Source: Pirellulaceae bacterium (lineage in GTDB: Bacteria > Planctomycetota > Planctomycetia > Pirellulales > Pirellulaceae). Taken from it: a DNA stretch of 64,000 bases. The translations under genes and the position numbers were made by a program. Where the stretch lies: contig JAHBXS010000002.1 in NCBI GenBank assembly GCA_019636375.1, positions 771,621-835,620 of the forward strand, given 5' to 3'. Below the pieces are notes generated by a model. That model was not told the origin of the DNA. It searched no databases and was given only the letters and a program-made list of their open reading frames with translations. Shown in pieces: positions 16,954 to 26,077 of the stretch (position 1 is its first letter; every line of letters starts with the position of its first letter).

Positions 16954-17730
16954 TTGTTGAATCGCTACACTTTAGGGACATTGTTGGCAATCATGCTCGT
17001 CGGGGCCTTCGCTTTTTCACCGCAAGTCGAAGCGAGTGACCTGCTGGCCGCTGTTGATGCGGAGGAAGGAACCGAAAAAGGCTCCAGTTTTCTCTCGATC
17101 ATTTTTTCGGGCGGACTGTTTGGGACGACAATCGTGATCCTGTTGCTGGGACTGTCACTCACGGCGGCCTACCTCGTTTTTGATCATTTGATCTCGATCC
17201 GTCGTCGTGACTTGATCCCGGAAGGACTCGCGGAGTTGACGCAGCAAGCGCTCACCAACGGCGACATCCGGGCGGCGCAACAAGCTTGCTCCGAACGCCC
17301 CAGCATGTTGTCCTTTGTGCTGCTCCAAGGCATCTCGGACATCGAGTTCGGGTGGGCCTCAGTCGAAAAGGCCCTGGAGGAAGCCCTCGCCGAACAATCC
17401 GCCCGCTTGTTCCGCAAACTGGAATACCTGTCGGTGATCGCCAACGTCGCCCCGATGCTCGGCCTGCTCGGAACGGTCGGCGGGATGATCATGGCCTTTC
17501 GCAAGGTCGCCGAAACCCAAGGGATGGCCAGCGCGCCTCAACTCGCCGAAGGGATTTACTCCGCTCTGGTCACGACGGTCCTCGGCCTGATCATCGCGAT
17601 TCCCGCCATCGCCGCCTTTGCGATTTTCCGCAACCGCATCGACCAATTCGTTGCCGAAATGGCCTACATCGCGCAGCATGTTTTCACACCCCTTCGCCGC
17701 CGTGCTAAACAACGCCGGGAGGGAACATGA
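16954..17730 (+). CDS. exbB: ExbB/TolQ/MotA-type proton channel subunit
   Basis: This 258-residue protein is an inner-membrane proton channel that energises envelope processes. It has an N-terminal signal-like segment (about 8-27), then TM1 at about 46-75 (GGLFGTTIVILLLGLSLTAA), TM2 near VAPMLGLLGTVGGMIMAF and TM3 at VTTVLGLIIAIPAIAAFAIF. The G-L-L-G-T-V-x-G-M motif is diagnostic. The extra N-terminal segment is common in Planctomycete and other PVC ExbB proteins. It starts at TTG with AAGGAAG upstream, and its stop overlaps an ATG as ATGA (17727-17730). Confidence 0.92.
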   Translation: MLNRYTLGTLLAIMLVGAFAFSPQVEASDLLAAVDAEEGTEKGSSFLSIIFSGGLFGTTIVILLLGLSLTAAYLVFDHLISIRRRDLIPEGLAELTQQALTNGDIRAAQQACSERPSMLSFVLLQGISDIEFGWASVEKALEEALAEQSARLFRKLEYLSVIANVAPMLGLLGTVGGMIMAFRKVAETQGMASAPQLAEGIYSALVTTVLGLIIAIPAIAAFAIFRNRIDQFVAEMAYIAQHVFTPLRRRAKQRREGT

Positions 17731-17813
17731 TCGGAATAAATTTTGCAAGGATCATCGCGCCAAACCACCTGTCAAACACCGTGCGAAAACTTCGCTGCCG
17801 GGAGTCATCATGA
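17727..17813 (+). CDS. 28-codon ORF bridging exbB and exbD
   Basis: An ATG overlapping the exbB stop (ATGA) opens a 28-residue frame, MIGINFARIIAPNH through RCRESS, whose TGA overlaps the exbD ATG (ATGA at 17810-17813). It thus fills the 79-base gap exactly and lets ribosomes pass from exbB to exbD by two successive termination-reinitiation steps. The peptide itself has no known relatives that I recognise; the role may be coupling rather than product. Confidence 0.4.
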   Translation: MIGINFARIIAPNHLSNTVRKLRCRESS

Positions 17814-18238
17814 AAACGCCCCGCTACGCCAGCCAACGCAAATTGGGGATCAACATGACCCCGATGATCGATGTCGTGTTTCTCCTAATCATCTTCTTCT
17901 TGGTCTCCAGCCACCTTGTCCGCCAAGAAATGCAGATCGAGTTACCCCTGCCCATCGCCAAATCGGGGGCCGACGACGTCTTAGAAGAAGTCCCGCGTGT
18001 GACGCTGAACATCAAGTCCGACGGACAAATCTTGCTCGCTGGTCGTGAGATCGCGATTGAACGACTTGCCGCTCGACTGAAAGAACTTCGCGAAGCCGAA
18101 GGGGACCAACTGGAGGTCCGCATCCGCACCAGTCGCGAGGCTGCCTATACTTTTGTCGAACCGATCTTGACCTCCTGCACACAAGTCGGCATTTGGAACG
18201 TCACCTTCGCCGTGTATAGCCAGGAGCGGAACCCTTGA
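17810..18238 (+). CDS. exbD: ExbD/TolR-type proton channel protein 1
   Basis: This 142-residue protein has a short basic N-terminus and one TM helix whose signature NMTPMIDVVFLLIIFFLV (about 15-32) carries the proton-carrying aspartate (D20). A periplasmic ExbD domain follows. The frame is open upstream, but the ATG at 17810 gives the canonical N-terminus (MKTPRYASQRKLGINMTP) and overlaps the short bridging ORF. It works with ExbB as a proton-motive-force motor component. Confidence 0.92.
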   Translation: MKTPRYASQRKLGINMTPMIDVVFLLIIFFLVSSHLVRQEMQIELPLPIAKSGADDVLEEVPRVTLNIKSDGQILLAGREIAIERLAARLKELREAEGDQLEVRIRTSREAAYTFVEPILTSCTQVGIWNVTFAVYSQERNP

Positions 18239-18702
18239 AACGCCCCAGTGTTTACCTGCGACGCGACGATGCCCGCTCGACTGATCAAGCAATGACGCCG
18301 ATGATCGACGTCATCTTTCTGCTGCTGGTCTTTTTTGTCTGCACCGCCAGCTTGCAAATGATCGAACAAATCTTGGCCAGCCAGATGTCAACGACCATCG
18401 GCAACGACCCCAGCGAAATCGAACAACCTCCACCGGAACAACTGGACTTCGACCAAGTCGTTATTCGCATCGGCTGGAACGAAGACCGCCCGACTTACGC
18501 GATCAATCGTGCTCCGCTAGAGTCTATCGACGAGGTACGCGAGCGATTGAAATCCCTCTCAGCGGTCCGTGTCGATATCCCCTTGATCTTGCATCCCGAT
18601 CCGCCGGTCCCGATGGGTTACGTGATCGCGGCTTATGATGAAGCCAAGTTGGCGGGATTTCCCAAAGTATCTTTTGCCGTCAATCCGCAGGGAGTTCGAT
18701 GA
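18235..18702 (+). CDS. exbD: ExbD/TolR-type proton channel protein 2
   Basis: This second ExbD (155 residues) starts at TTG overlapping the stop of the first (TTGA). The TM helix again carries the signature AMTPMIDVIFLLLVFFV, with D24 as the proton site. The periplasmic domain is divergent, with an EIEQPPPEQLDFDQ linker. Paired ExbD paralogs behind one ExbB are typical of Planctomycetes and Myxobacteria and may form a heterodimer. The last 4 bases overlap the next gene (ATGA, 18699-18702). Confidence 0.92.
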   Translation: MKRPSVYLRRDDARSTDQAMTPMIDVIFLLLVFFVCTASLQMIEQILASQMSTTIGNDPSEIEQPPPEQLDFDQVVIRIGWNEDRPTYAINRAPLESIDEVRERLKSLSAVRVDIPLILHPDPPVPMGYVIAAYDEAKLAGFPKVSFAVNPQGVR

Positions 18703-21233
18703 ACATCGGCTGGTCGAAAATTTGGTTTCGGGTCTTGGCTGTCTGCTGGGCAAGCCTCGTTGGTTTGTCGAACCAACCTGCACAAGGCCAAGCCATCGAT
18801 TCGGTAACAGATGACACGCAAAAAATGGTGCAGGGGCTGCGTGATCGCGGCCTATTCGATTTGGCTGATTTGTTCGCCAATCGTTGGCTTGAGAAAAAAG
18901 ACATCGACCCGGTGACCCAAGCCAACTTGGTCATCGAGCAAGTCCGCACTCAAATGGCCCGCGCGATTCAAATCCCCCTACCCGAACGAAACGCCGCTTG
19001 GGACGCCGCACAAACGGTCGCGGAAGATTTTCTCGGCCAAAATCCCCAACACCCCCGCCGGGCCATGATCGAAATCCAGCAAGCCCTCGCCCTACAAGCC
19101 GAAGGGCGACTGATCTCCGCCGAAAAAAAAGTCGGTGCCGTCGATGCCACCATTGAGGAACGGGGCCTGCGGCAGCTTCGTGAAGCTCGCAAACGACTCG
19201 AACAAATCGAACGCGATCTCAAACGTCTCTTTGCCCAAGCCCCCGACAAACCAACCAAGGACGGCAGGCTGACCAACGAACAACTCCACTCCATCGCCGC
19301 CAACACCCGCTTCCAAGCCGCCCTCACCAGCCTCGAACTTGCCGGCTACTACCCGCCCGACGATCGACTCAATCGCATCGACGTTTTGATCTCCGTCGTT
19401 TCGCGTTTGGAAGAGACGATCAGCCAAGTCGACGCCAAAAACGTTTTAGCCATCTCGGCCAAGTTACGACTGATCGAGGCTTGGCGAATGATGGGGAATT
19501 TTGCCGATGCCCAGCGGGCTCTCAAGGAACTCCCCGTCAAAAATTTACCCGACGATTTGCAACAACTGTTTTGGGAACAGTCCCTGCTGCTGGCCGTCGA
19601 TCAAGGCCAGCCCCGTTCCGCCCTGAGTGTGGTCGAAGCCCTTGAAAACGCTCCCGGCCTAAAACCGACGACACAAATGGCCCTGCTGCAATTGCTGTTC
19701 GCCCTCGCCGCCAACTCGAACGAATCGGAGCGTGGAGACTGGCTCCGCCGAGCGACAAACTTAATCGGACGCATCGAGGGGACCCAAGGGAACTACTGGG
19801 CGCGACTCGCCGAACGGACGCTCGTCCAGCACGTCGGCTCTGGACGCCCGGAGACGATGGCTGGTAGCGACTCGGAGTCTCTCGACATGGTGGCTCGCGT
19901 CGGCGATGCAGCCTTTCGCGAAGAACGCTGGGAAGACGCCCTCCGTGCCTATGAATCGGCGGTCGTCGAGGCACTGGTCAATCAAGAATGGTCCGTCGCG
20001 TACACCGTTGGTTTCAAATCGGCCCAAGCCTCCGAGAAACTGCGCCAACATCAAGCCGCTGCCGACCGCTTGTTGGAAATCGTCGCCCGAGCACCCGACG
20101 ACCCTTACGCGCCCCCAGCCCATTTACGAGCGATTTGGAACGTCAGTCAATTAGGTCAAGACGCCGAGCAGAAGTCCCGTTTTCATGATCTCTTACAAGA
20201 ACACTTGCAAAAATTCCCCGCCAGCGAGACCCGCGACCAAGCCCGCCTGTGGCTCGCCCGCTACCAACTGGCCGAGGGGCAAACCGCAGCAGCTTTGGAA
20301 AACTATTTACAAATCCCCCCGACCTCGACAATCGCTCCCCAGGCCTCCCGCGACCTCCGCGCTGCGATCCCCAGACACCTCAGCGAACTGCGTGCTCAAA
20401 GCGCAACGGTCGCCACCAAAGCCGCCGAACGAATCAGCCGCGAATTGTTGACCCGATTACAACAGTCTGCCGCCGAAGACACGCGACTGACCGAATCCGA
20501 CTCGCACCTCGCCCTGGCCCTGACGCCGCTAGTTAACGAGTTCAAAACCGCCGATGATCAAGAGCTTGCCCGATACCTTGAACTCGCGCGGTTGATTCCC
20601 GGTGCCGTTCAAACCGATTGGTACGTGTTTAATTCATCAGCCTTGATCAGTCTGTACGCTCAACGGTCGGAACAACAATCCCGCGCGGGCGAATTGATTG
20701 CGGAGATTCAAACCAATCCGGCAGCACTCCTCAACCTTTACGAGTTATTGAGCAAGCAACAAGCCGCCAGTCAACCAACACCGAAGTTGCTCGGCGAGTG
20801 GTTAAACCGAACCACTGCGGCCTTGGAGGCCACCTCGAGCGACCCAGCTCAGCGGGGTTTGTGGCAAATGGAGCGGGCCAAGTTGCTGCTGGCCGCTGGC
20901 GAACATGCGGAAGCTCGCGCGATTCTCGAACCTCTCGCCGCTGCATCTCCGAACCGGCTGGACATCCAAATCGCCTTGGCTCGCGCCTTGGCCGCTTCGT
21001 CGGAAACCCACACTCAAGCCCTCGATCAATGGCGTCGCGTTTCTGCCAAGACCAAAGAACAATCCGACGACTGGTTTGAGGCTCGTTATGAAATCGCGCG
21101 GCTGTTGTTTGAGACCGGTCAAAAAGACCGCGCCGCCGAAGTCCTCCGTTTCATGCAAGCCGTCCCCCCCGGCTGGACCCAATCCAAAAAACGCTCCGAC
21201 TTCGACGCCCTCTTCGAAAAAGTCTCGCGATAG
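18699..21233 (+). CDS. Large secreted TPR protein of the Exb operon
   Basis: This 844-residue protein has a signal peptide (residues 1-31, ending QPAQGQA) and is otherwise alpha-helical repeats. Recognisable TPR units include EERWEDALRAYESAVVEA, LRQHQAAADRLLEIVARAP and EHAEARAILEPLAAASPN. It closes the vWA-TPR-ExbB-ExbD-ExbD operon with an ATGA overlap. It is probably a periplasmic scaffold receiving energy from the Exb motor. No catalytic motif is seen. Confidence 0.85.
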   Translation: MNIGWSKIWFRVLAVCWASLVGLSNQPAQGQAIDSVTDDTQKMVQGLRDRGLFDLADLFANRWLEKKDIDPVTQANLVIEQVRTQMARAIQIPLPERNAAWDAAQTVAEDFLGQNPQHPRRAMIEIQQALALQAEGRLISAEKKVGAVDATIEERGLRQLREARKRLEQIERDLKRLFAQAPDKPTKDGRLTNEQLHSIAANTRFQAALTSLELAGYYPPDDRLNRIDVLISVVSRLEETISQVDAKNVLAISAKLRLIEAWRMMGNFADAQRALKELPVKNLPDDLQQLFWEQSLLLAVDQGQPRSALSVVEALENAPGLKPTTQMALLQLLFALAANSNESERGDWLRRATNLIGRIEGTQGNYWARLAERTLVQHVGSGRPETMAGSDSESLDMVARVGDAAFREERWEDALRAYESAVVEALVNQEWSVAYTVGFKSAQASEKLRQHQAAADRLLEIVARAPDDPYAPPAHLRAIWNVSQLGQDAEQKSRFHDLLQEHLQKFPASETRDQARLWLARYQLAEGQTAAALENYLQIPPTSTIAPQASRDLRAAIPRHLSELRAQSATVATKAAERISRELLTRLQQSAAEDTRLTESDSHLALALTPLVNEFKTADDQELARYLELARLIPGAVQTDWYVFNSSALISLYAQRSEQQSRAGELIAEIQTNPAALLNLYELLSKQQAASQPTPKLLGEWLNRTTAALEATSSDPAQRGLWQMERAKLLLAAGEHAEARAILEPLAAASPNRLDIQIALARALAASSETHTQALDQWRRVSAKTKEQSDDWFEARYEIARLLFETGQKDRAAEVLRFMQAVPPGWTQSKKRSDFDALFEKVSR

Positions 21234-21649
21234 TCCAAAACTTGTGCGGCGTTTGGCAGGAAGGCTCGAATTCTCTCCGTGGAGGGTGGGATTGTCCGAA
21301 GGGCATAAGTCTCAAAGCTCCGAATGGGTTTGCAGAAGGAATTGCAGGCTCAAAATGGAGAGCGGGTTTGCCCGAAGGGCTTGGAGGTCTCTCAGCCCAG
21401 GGCAGAGCGGGATTGAGTTCGCTGAACGAAATCCCGCGCCGCCCTGGGGTCCCAATCCGCGTCCGACCTTCTTCGGCCCAACGGGCCAAACGATCAGAAC
21501 TCTCAAATTACGAAACGCAATCTTCGACGGCAAATAATCACCGTCGCGAACCCTATTCCTTGTCGTCGATCCGAGCGCCGGGGAATTGTTTGAAATGGGC
21601 TCTCGATCTGTTGGCCCGTTGGGCCGGAAGGAACTCATTTGCATCCGTA

Positions 21650-21701
21650 CCCAGGGCGGCGCGGAGGTTCGATGGCCATCGAACCTCCGCTCTGCCCTGG
21701 G
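21650..21701. repeat. 52-bp hairpin
   Basis: A perfect 30-bp palindrome (arms GCGGAGGTTCGATGG and complement, 21661-21690) is extended by a 3-base internal loop and an outer CCCAGGGC/GCCCTGGG stem. It has no T-run, so it is not a standard terminator. Confidence 0.8.
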
Positions 21702-21741
21702 CTGGGAGACTCAAGCCCTTCGGGCAATCACGAGTTGCGAG
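21694..21741 (+). repeat. Direct repeat copy A
   Basis: GCCCTGGGCTGGGAGACTC followed by AAGCCCTTCGGGCAATCACG and AGTTGCGAG. It recurs at 21789-21836 with three or so changes, and inverted at 25980-26024. Confidence 0.7.
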
Positions 21742-21788
21742 GATCACCTCAAAAGATGGGTGGCACCAAATTCGGTGGCACCAAATTC

Positions 21789-21836
21789 ACCCTGGGCTGA
21801 GAGACTCAAGCCCGTTGGGCAATCACGAGTTGCGAG
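21789..21836 (+). repeat. Direct repeat copy B
   Basis: The copy has the same GAGACTCAAGCCC core, and GTTGGGC replaces TTCGGGC. It retains complementarity in the small GCCC-GGGC stem. Confidence 0.7.
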
Positions 21837-21862
21837 AAACTCGCGTGACTGGCGCCAAAAAC

Positions 21863-22008
21863 GTAACCGTTCACGAGACGGTTGGAGTCCACGCTTTAGC
21901 GTGTTGCGCGCCCTAAAAGCTAAAACCGATCGCGTGCGGCACGCTAAATCGCGTACTCAAATATTCCGCCAATTTCAAGCAAATCGAACAGATTCCGTGA
22001 ACGGTTAC
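21863..22008 (+). repeat. ~150-bp dispersed element, divergent copy 2
   Basis: The 146-bp copy has the same ends (GTAACCGTTCACG ... CGTGAACGGTTAC), but the interior differs from the other copies and holds its own hairpin CACGCTTTAGCGTG (about 21890-21903). Confidence 0.55.
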
Positions 22009-22264
22009 CCAAAAACACTAGTTCCGTCACGTTGCGATTGTTCGATCTGCAGGAAAAGCGACGTTGAAACACTAATCACCGCTGAACAACACGAATTCCA
22101 AGCACCCAGATTAGTGTTGATTAGTGTTCTCAATCATGATTCTAGAAGGTCAAACATGCTGGGAACATAAACAACTACGGAATTCGTGTTTTTGGCACGA
22201 GGCGGCCGCTCTGGGATATTTATCCACCGACTGCTGCTGACGAAATTGCTCGACGTGGCGTCGT

Positions 22265-22777
22265 TTACTCTTCGCCGTCGTCGGCTTCGGGGGTGCGTTG
22301 GCCGAGCTGCTGGTTAAGGAGCAGGAGGGCCGAAGGGTCTTCGCCTGCGATCCGCATGTGGGCCAAAATGGTTTCAATGCTGTTCTCTTCTTCGACCTGC
22401 TCATCCAAAAACCACTTGAGGTGGCTGACCGTCGCGTAGTCCTTTAACTCGTTGGCAATCGAGTACAACTCGTGAATCGCCGACGTGTTGGCCTTCTCGG
22501 TTTCCAGCGCTTGCTCGAATACGACAATCGGTTTTCCTTGTCGGACTTCGGGGGCCTCCAAAGCCACCAACTTGACCCGCGCGCCGCGCTCATGGACGTA
22601 GCGAAATAGCTTCATCGCGTGCATCATCTCTTCCGAATGCTGCATTTCCATCCAATGAGCAAACCCATCGAACCCTTCGTTTTCAAAATGGGCCGACATC
22701 GCGAGGTAGGTGTAGGCCGATTGCAGTTCGTGGTGGATTTGCTTGTTAATCGCTTCAGATAATCGATCTGGTAACAT
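22265..22777 (-). CDS. Ferritin
   Basis: This 170-residue ferritin-like protein oxidises Fe(II) and stores the iron in a 24-subunit shell. The ORF extends further upstream, but the ATG at 22777 has AAGGA just upstream and gives the canonical start MLPDRLSEAINKQIHHEL. The ferroxidase ligands appear as E-x6-Y (ELQSAYTYLAM), the EEMMHA motif (HSEEMMHAMKLF) and E residues in FEQALETEKANT. The C-terminal tail RTPEADDGEE is acidic. The gene is monocistronic, with a dispersed element beginning 42 bp upstream. A Fur-type site was not identified. Confidence 0.93.
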   Translation of the reverse strand: MLPDRLSEAINKQIHHELQSAYTYLAMSAHFENEGFDGFAHWMEMQHSEEMMHAMKLFRYVHERGARVKLVALEAPEVRQGKPIVVFEQALETEKANTSAIHELYSIANELKDYATVSHLKWFLDEQVEEENSIETILAHMRIAGEDPSALLLLNQQLGQRTPEADDGEE

Positions 22778-22818
22778 GATCAGTTTTTCCTTAAAAAAAT
22801 TTGGTTGTTTATTCGTTC

Positions 22819-22969
22819 GAAACCGTTCACCGTATCGTCTCTGGAAGATAACCAATTCGCTCTTTGGCAAATCACAAAGCCAAGCGGTTTGTCGAGCAAT
22901 GTTCCCACAGTGCGTCCGCCTTTTCACGGAGTGAAAAGCCACGTGGCCGTTCAATCCGTGAACGGTTAC
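22819..22969 (+). repeat. ~150-bp dispersed element, copy 3
   Basis: This 151-bp copy, the same length as copy 1, starts GAAACCGTTCACC and ends CGTGAACGGTTAC, with the same hairpin near its right end (TTTTCACGGAGTGAAAAG, 22921-22938). It sits just upstream of ferritin in the same relative orientation as copy 1 to the metallopeptidase. Confidence 0.75.
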
Positions 22970-23055
22970 CTTCATTCATTGTCAGGACCCGCATTGGTTG
23001 TACAAAAACAACCGTTTATCGGAAATCCCGTATGGTTAATTTTACCAACCTGCCA

Positions 23056-25809
23056 TCAACCTGTCGCCCGCAATCCGGCAGCAACCCCTTGAATCGTCAG
23101 CCGCAGCAATTCTCCCAACTCGTCGCGATCACCGGAGTTTGACGCTAGGTCAGCATTCTCTTCCCGCTCCCGCTGACGTTTCAACAAAACAATCTGCAAG
23201 AAATTTAGCGGATCAACATACGGATTGCGGACTTCGATTGATTCTTGCAGCCAAGGAACCTCGTCCAGTAACCCTTGTCGCCGCGTGATCTGCAAAATTG
23301 CAGATGTACTTCGCCGATGATCCTCTTCGATGACTTGCCAGACGTCTGACTCTTCTGCTCCTTCCGGCATCAGGCCGGCATAGCACCGCGCGATTCCCAG
23401 ATCGGATTTCGCAAGGGCCAACGCCGCGTTCTCGATCATCCCGTGAAAGAAAGGCCACTCGTCGTACATCGCTCGTAAACGCTCGAGTCCATCGGGATGA
23501 TCGGCAGCAAATCCATCTAAGGCCGCACCGACTCCGAACCAAGCCGGAAGGAAATGTCGATTCTGCGTCCAAGAAAACACCCAAGGAATCGCCCGCAGTT
23601 TATCCAACGAACGCACACCGCCGCGTCTCGGGGGTCGCGAGCCAATCGGCAACCGCTCGATTTCCCCGATGGGTGTCGCCCGGTCGAAGTACTCGATGAA
23701 GCCCGGCATCTCGACCAAACCCCGATAGCTGCGATAGGCTCGGTCGGCGAGTTCTTCCATCCAGCGAAGCCACTCCGGATGCGGCGGTTGATCCGGCCGC
23801 AGGCTCACCAAGATCGTCGCCGAGATGACTTGCTCGAGATGGCGAAGCGCGATTTGCGGATCGTCGTAGCGGGCACTCAGGACTTCACCTTGTTCCGTGA
23901 CTCGCATCGCACCGTCGATAATCGTTCGTGGTGACGACAAAATACTGCGAGCCGCCGGCCCACCGCCACGTCCCAATGAGCCGCCACGCCCATGAAAGAA
24001 CTTGATCCGCACCCCTAACTCACGGCCAACCTGACTCATGGCGACTTGAGCCTGATACTGAGCCCAGGCCGCTGCCAGAAACCCGCCGTCTTTGGTGCTG
24101 TCGGAGTAGCCGATCATCACCGTTTGCTCACCCCCAGTTTCACGCAAGTGTTCTGCGTAGGCCGGATGACTCAAGATTGCCCGCAACGTTTGGGCCGAAT
24201 CTCGGAGGTCGCCAATCGTTTCGAACAACGGGACAATCGGCAACGGCAACCGCCCTGCGGCAATCCCGCTCACCTGTGCTCCCCACCGCCCCAGCCACAA
24301 CACCGTCAACACGTCACTGGGGACGCGGGTCATGCTGATGACTTGGCAGCCCAACGCGTTAACGCCACCCGTTTGCACTGTTTCGGCCAGCAAGCGAAAC
24401 AGCCGCAACGTCTCCGCTCCGTTCTCGGAAAGTTTCTCTGGGTCCAAATTGTCGGTATTCTCCAGCGGCTCGCTCAACAAACGTTGCCGTTCGACTTCGC
24501 TCAACGCCAAATAAGAATCGGTAACGCCCAAGACTCGAAAGACCTCATCCATCACATCGGCATACCAGCCGGATTCCTGGCGAATGTCCATCCGCATCGC
24601 GTGGAAACCGAACACCCTTGCCCGGCGAATCCAACGGGCCAGCCTCGTCGCGAGTGCCGCTCCGCCAGGTCCCTGCAGCAAACTCCGCTCCATCCGCTCC
24701 AGGTCGTCCATGAACTCACGAACTTGACGATAAGCCCCTTGTTGGCTTTCCTCGCCCGAACCGCTGGCCTGGGTTTGTTCGATGCGCCATTGCACCATCC
24801 GCAAATAGCGGCGATAGGTTTCGGCAGGAGCAATCGGCTCGATCAGCCTGACAAGTTCGGGCCACTCGCCGCACGACCACTCCAAATACGAGGTCAATTC
24901 GGTGGCCACTGGAACGCGCTCGCGAGAAACGCTGAGCGCCCGACGCAACGCGCGGCACTCCAAGTAGTGTCGCTGCAAAACCACCTCGCGGAGCCGTTGC
25001 ATCGCGTCGGCGGTGATTTGCCAAGTCACAAACGGATTTCCATCCCGATCGCCGCCGATCCAAGTCCCAAACCGCAAAAATTCGGGAACGACGAACGACT
25101 GGTCTGGAAAATGTTGTTGCAAAGCCGTTTCGAGTTCTTCGTAAAGGTTGGGAATAACTTGCCAGAGCGTTTCAAAAAAGAACAAGCTGCGAGCCAATTC
25201 TTCCAACACCGTCGGACGCCGCTCGCGAAGGAAATCGGTTTGCCAAAGCAGGGTCAAATCCGCGCGCAACTCGGCCGCGATTCGGCGTTTCTCTCGCGGG
25301 GTCAACTGTGGGTTGTCCAATTCGCGAAGATGTTCGCGGAGGTCTCGAATTTTTTCGCGGAGCGAGCGGCGTTTGGCCTCGGTGGGATGGGCCGTGAAGA
25401 CTGGTTCAATGGCAAGACGGTTCAGGAAATTCTGCAAATCATCGGGCGAAATCCCCAGCCCTTGCACCTTAGCGATCGCTTCGCCGATTGATTCGCTGCG
25501 AGCCGCCCCTGCGGCAGCAATGTCACGGTCGCGAAGGACTCGAGCTCGCTGCCGGTCCTCGGCCAGATTCACCAGATCGAAGAACAGGCTGAACGCGCGG
25601 ATCAAATCTTCCGCTTCGGGCTCGGAGAGTGCCTCAAGAGCGTCGATCAAGTTCCGCTCGGCGTCCACCTCGGCAGCGCGTCGCCGTTTGGCCAACTCAC
25701 GGACCTTTTCGATCCGCTGGAGCCCACCCGGCAAAGCCAACGCGTCGACGGTGGCTCCCAACATCTCGCCCAACCAGCGAACTTCGTTTTTTAATTGTTC
25801 ATCGATCAT
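23056..25809 (-). CDS. ppc: Phosphoenolpyruvate carboxylase
   Basis: This 917-residue enzyme makes oxaloacetate from PEP and bicarbonate, refilling the TCA cycle; it is a cytoplasmic tetramer in the family. The catalytic His motif is VFTAHPTEAKRR (about 145), and the PEP/bicarbonate loop is FHGRGGSLGRGGGP. GYSDSTKDGG and the C-terminal QNR region are present. Length fits the bacterial family (about 880-930). The ORF extends 28 codons further, but the ATG at 25809 begins the expected MIDEQLKNEVRWLGEML. The gene is monocistronic. The C-terminus ends GVAAGLRATG, where most relatives end with AxGMRNTG; this is a mild divergence. Confidence 0.96.
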   Translation of the reverse strand: MIDEQLKNEVRWLGEMLGATVDALALPGGLQRIEKVRELAKRRRAAEVDAERNLIDALEALSEPEAEDLIRAFSLFFDLVNLAEDRQRARVLRDRDIAAAGAARSESIGEAIAKVQGLGISPDDLQNFLNRLAIEPVFTAHPTEAKRRSLREKIRDLREHLRELDNPQLTPREKRRIAAELRADLTLLWQTDFLRERRPTVLEELARSLFFFETLWQVIPNLYEELETALQQHFPDQSFVVPEFLRFGTWIGGDRDGNPFVTWQITADAMQRLREVVLQRHYLECRALRRALSVSRERVPVATELTSYLEWSCGEWPELVRLIEPIAPAETYRRYLRMVQWRIEQTQASGSGEESQQGAYRQVREFMDDLERMERSLLQGPGGAALATRLARWIRRARVFGFHAMRMDIRQESGWYADVMDEVFRVLGVTDSYLALSEVERQRLLSEPLENTDNLDPEKLSENGAETLRLFRLLAETVQTGGVNALGCQVISMTRVPSDVLTVLWLGRWGAQVSGIAAGRLPLPIVPLFETIGDLRDSAQTLRAILSHPAYAEHLRETGGEQTVMIGYSDSTKDGGFLAAAWAQYQAQVAMSQVGRELGVRIKFFHGRGGSLGRGGGPAARSILSSPRTIIDGAMRVTEQGEVLSARYDDPQIALRHLEQVISATILVSLRPDQPPHPEWLRWMEELADRAYRSYRGLVEMPGFIEYFDRATPIGEIERLPIGSRPPRRGGVRSLDKLRAIPWVFSWTQNRHFLPAWFGVGAALDGFAADHPDGLERLRAMYDEWPFFHGMIENAALALAKSDLGIARCYAGLMPEGAEESDVWQVIEEDHRRSTSAILQITRRQGLLDEVPWLQESIEVRNPYVDPLNFLQIVLLKRQREREENADLASNSGDRDELGELLRLTIQGVAAGLRATG

Positions 25810-25979
25810 GGTTTTCGTTGTAAACCATTCGCATTCCGTTGCCAACAGCCCGCCGCATGACGTTGTGATGCCATTCACAAACGGTCCTGTCATTTATGCG
25901 CGAGGTGTTTCTTCGAAGTGAGAGCGTCTCACTGGGCGGAACTGGCCTGCGCGCAGGGTTCGCTGGCCTAATCGAGCGT

Positions 25980-26024
25980 TTTTGGATTGCCCGAAGGGCT
26001 AGAGTCTCCCAGCCCTTCGCACAA
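25980..26024 (-). repeat. Inverted copy of the 21.7-kb repeat
   Basis: GATTGCCCGAAGGGCTAGAG followed by TCTCCCAGCCCTTCG is the reverse complement of the unit at 21694-21741, with small changes. It lies in the short gap between ppc and the PEP-CTERM gene. Confidence 0.55.
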
Positions 26025-26077
26025 TCTATCGCTCGAAATTTTAGCACTCGAAAAGAGTTGGCGATCTTCCGTGCAAT

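Larger units (their letters stand above)
21234..22264. repeat. Repeat-rich intergenic island, no convincing gene
   Basis: About 1 kb between two converging genes contains several repeat types. There are degenerate copies of a unit with GAGACTCAAGCCC and TTCGGGCAA (near 21352-21415 inverted, 21694-21741 and 21789-21836 direct). A 52-bp hairpin and a tandem GGTGGCACCAAATTC pair (about 21766-21795) are present. A 146-bp element lies at 21863-22008, and a doubled GATTAGTGTT lies near 22110. The ORFs here, up to 224 codons, run through repeats in several frames and look spurious. Confidence 0.6.

Noticed and set aside
21242..21916. 224-codon ORF through the repeat island
   Set aside because: It runs through several intergenic repeats and hairpins; its sequence is repeated in other frames.
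22196..22215. Second sigma-54 promoter (TGGCACGAGG)
   Set aside because: The -24 half is present but no TTGC follows at the right spacing.
24046..25491. 481-codon plus-strand ORF antisense to ppc
   Set aside because: It is fully inside a well-supported PEP carboxylase gene in the opposite strand and shows low-complexity, His/Arg-rich sequence typical of antisense frames in GC-rich DNA.
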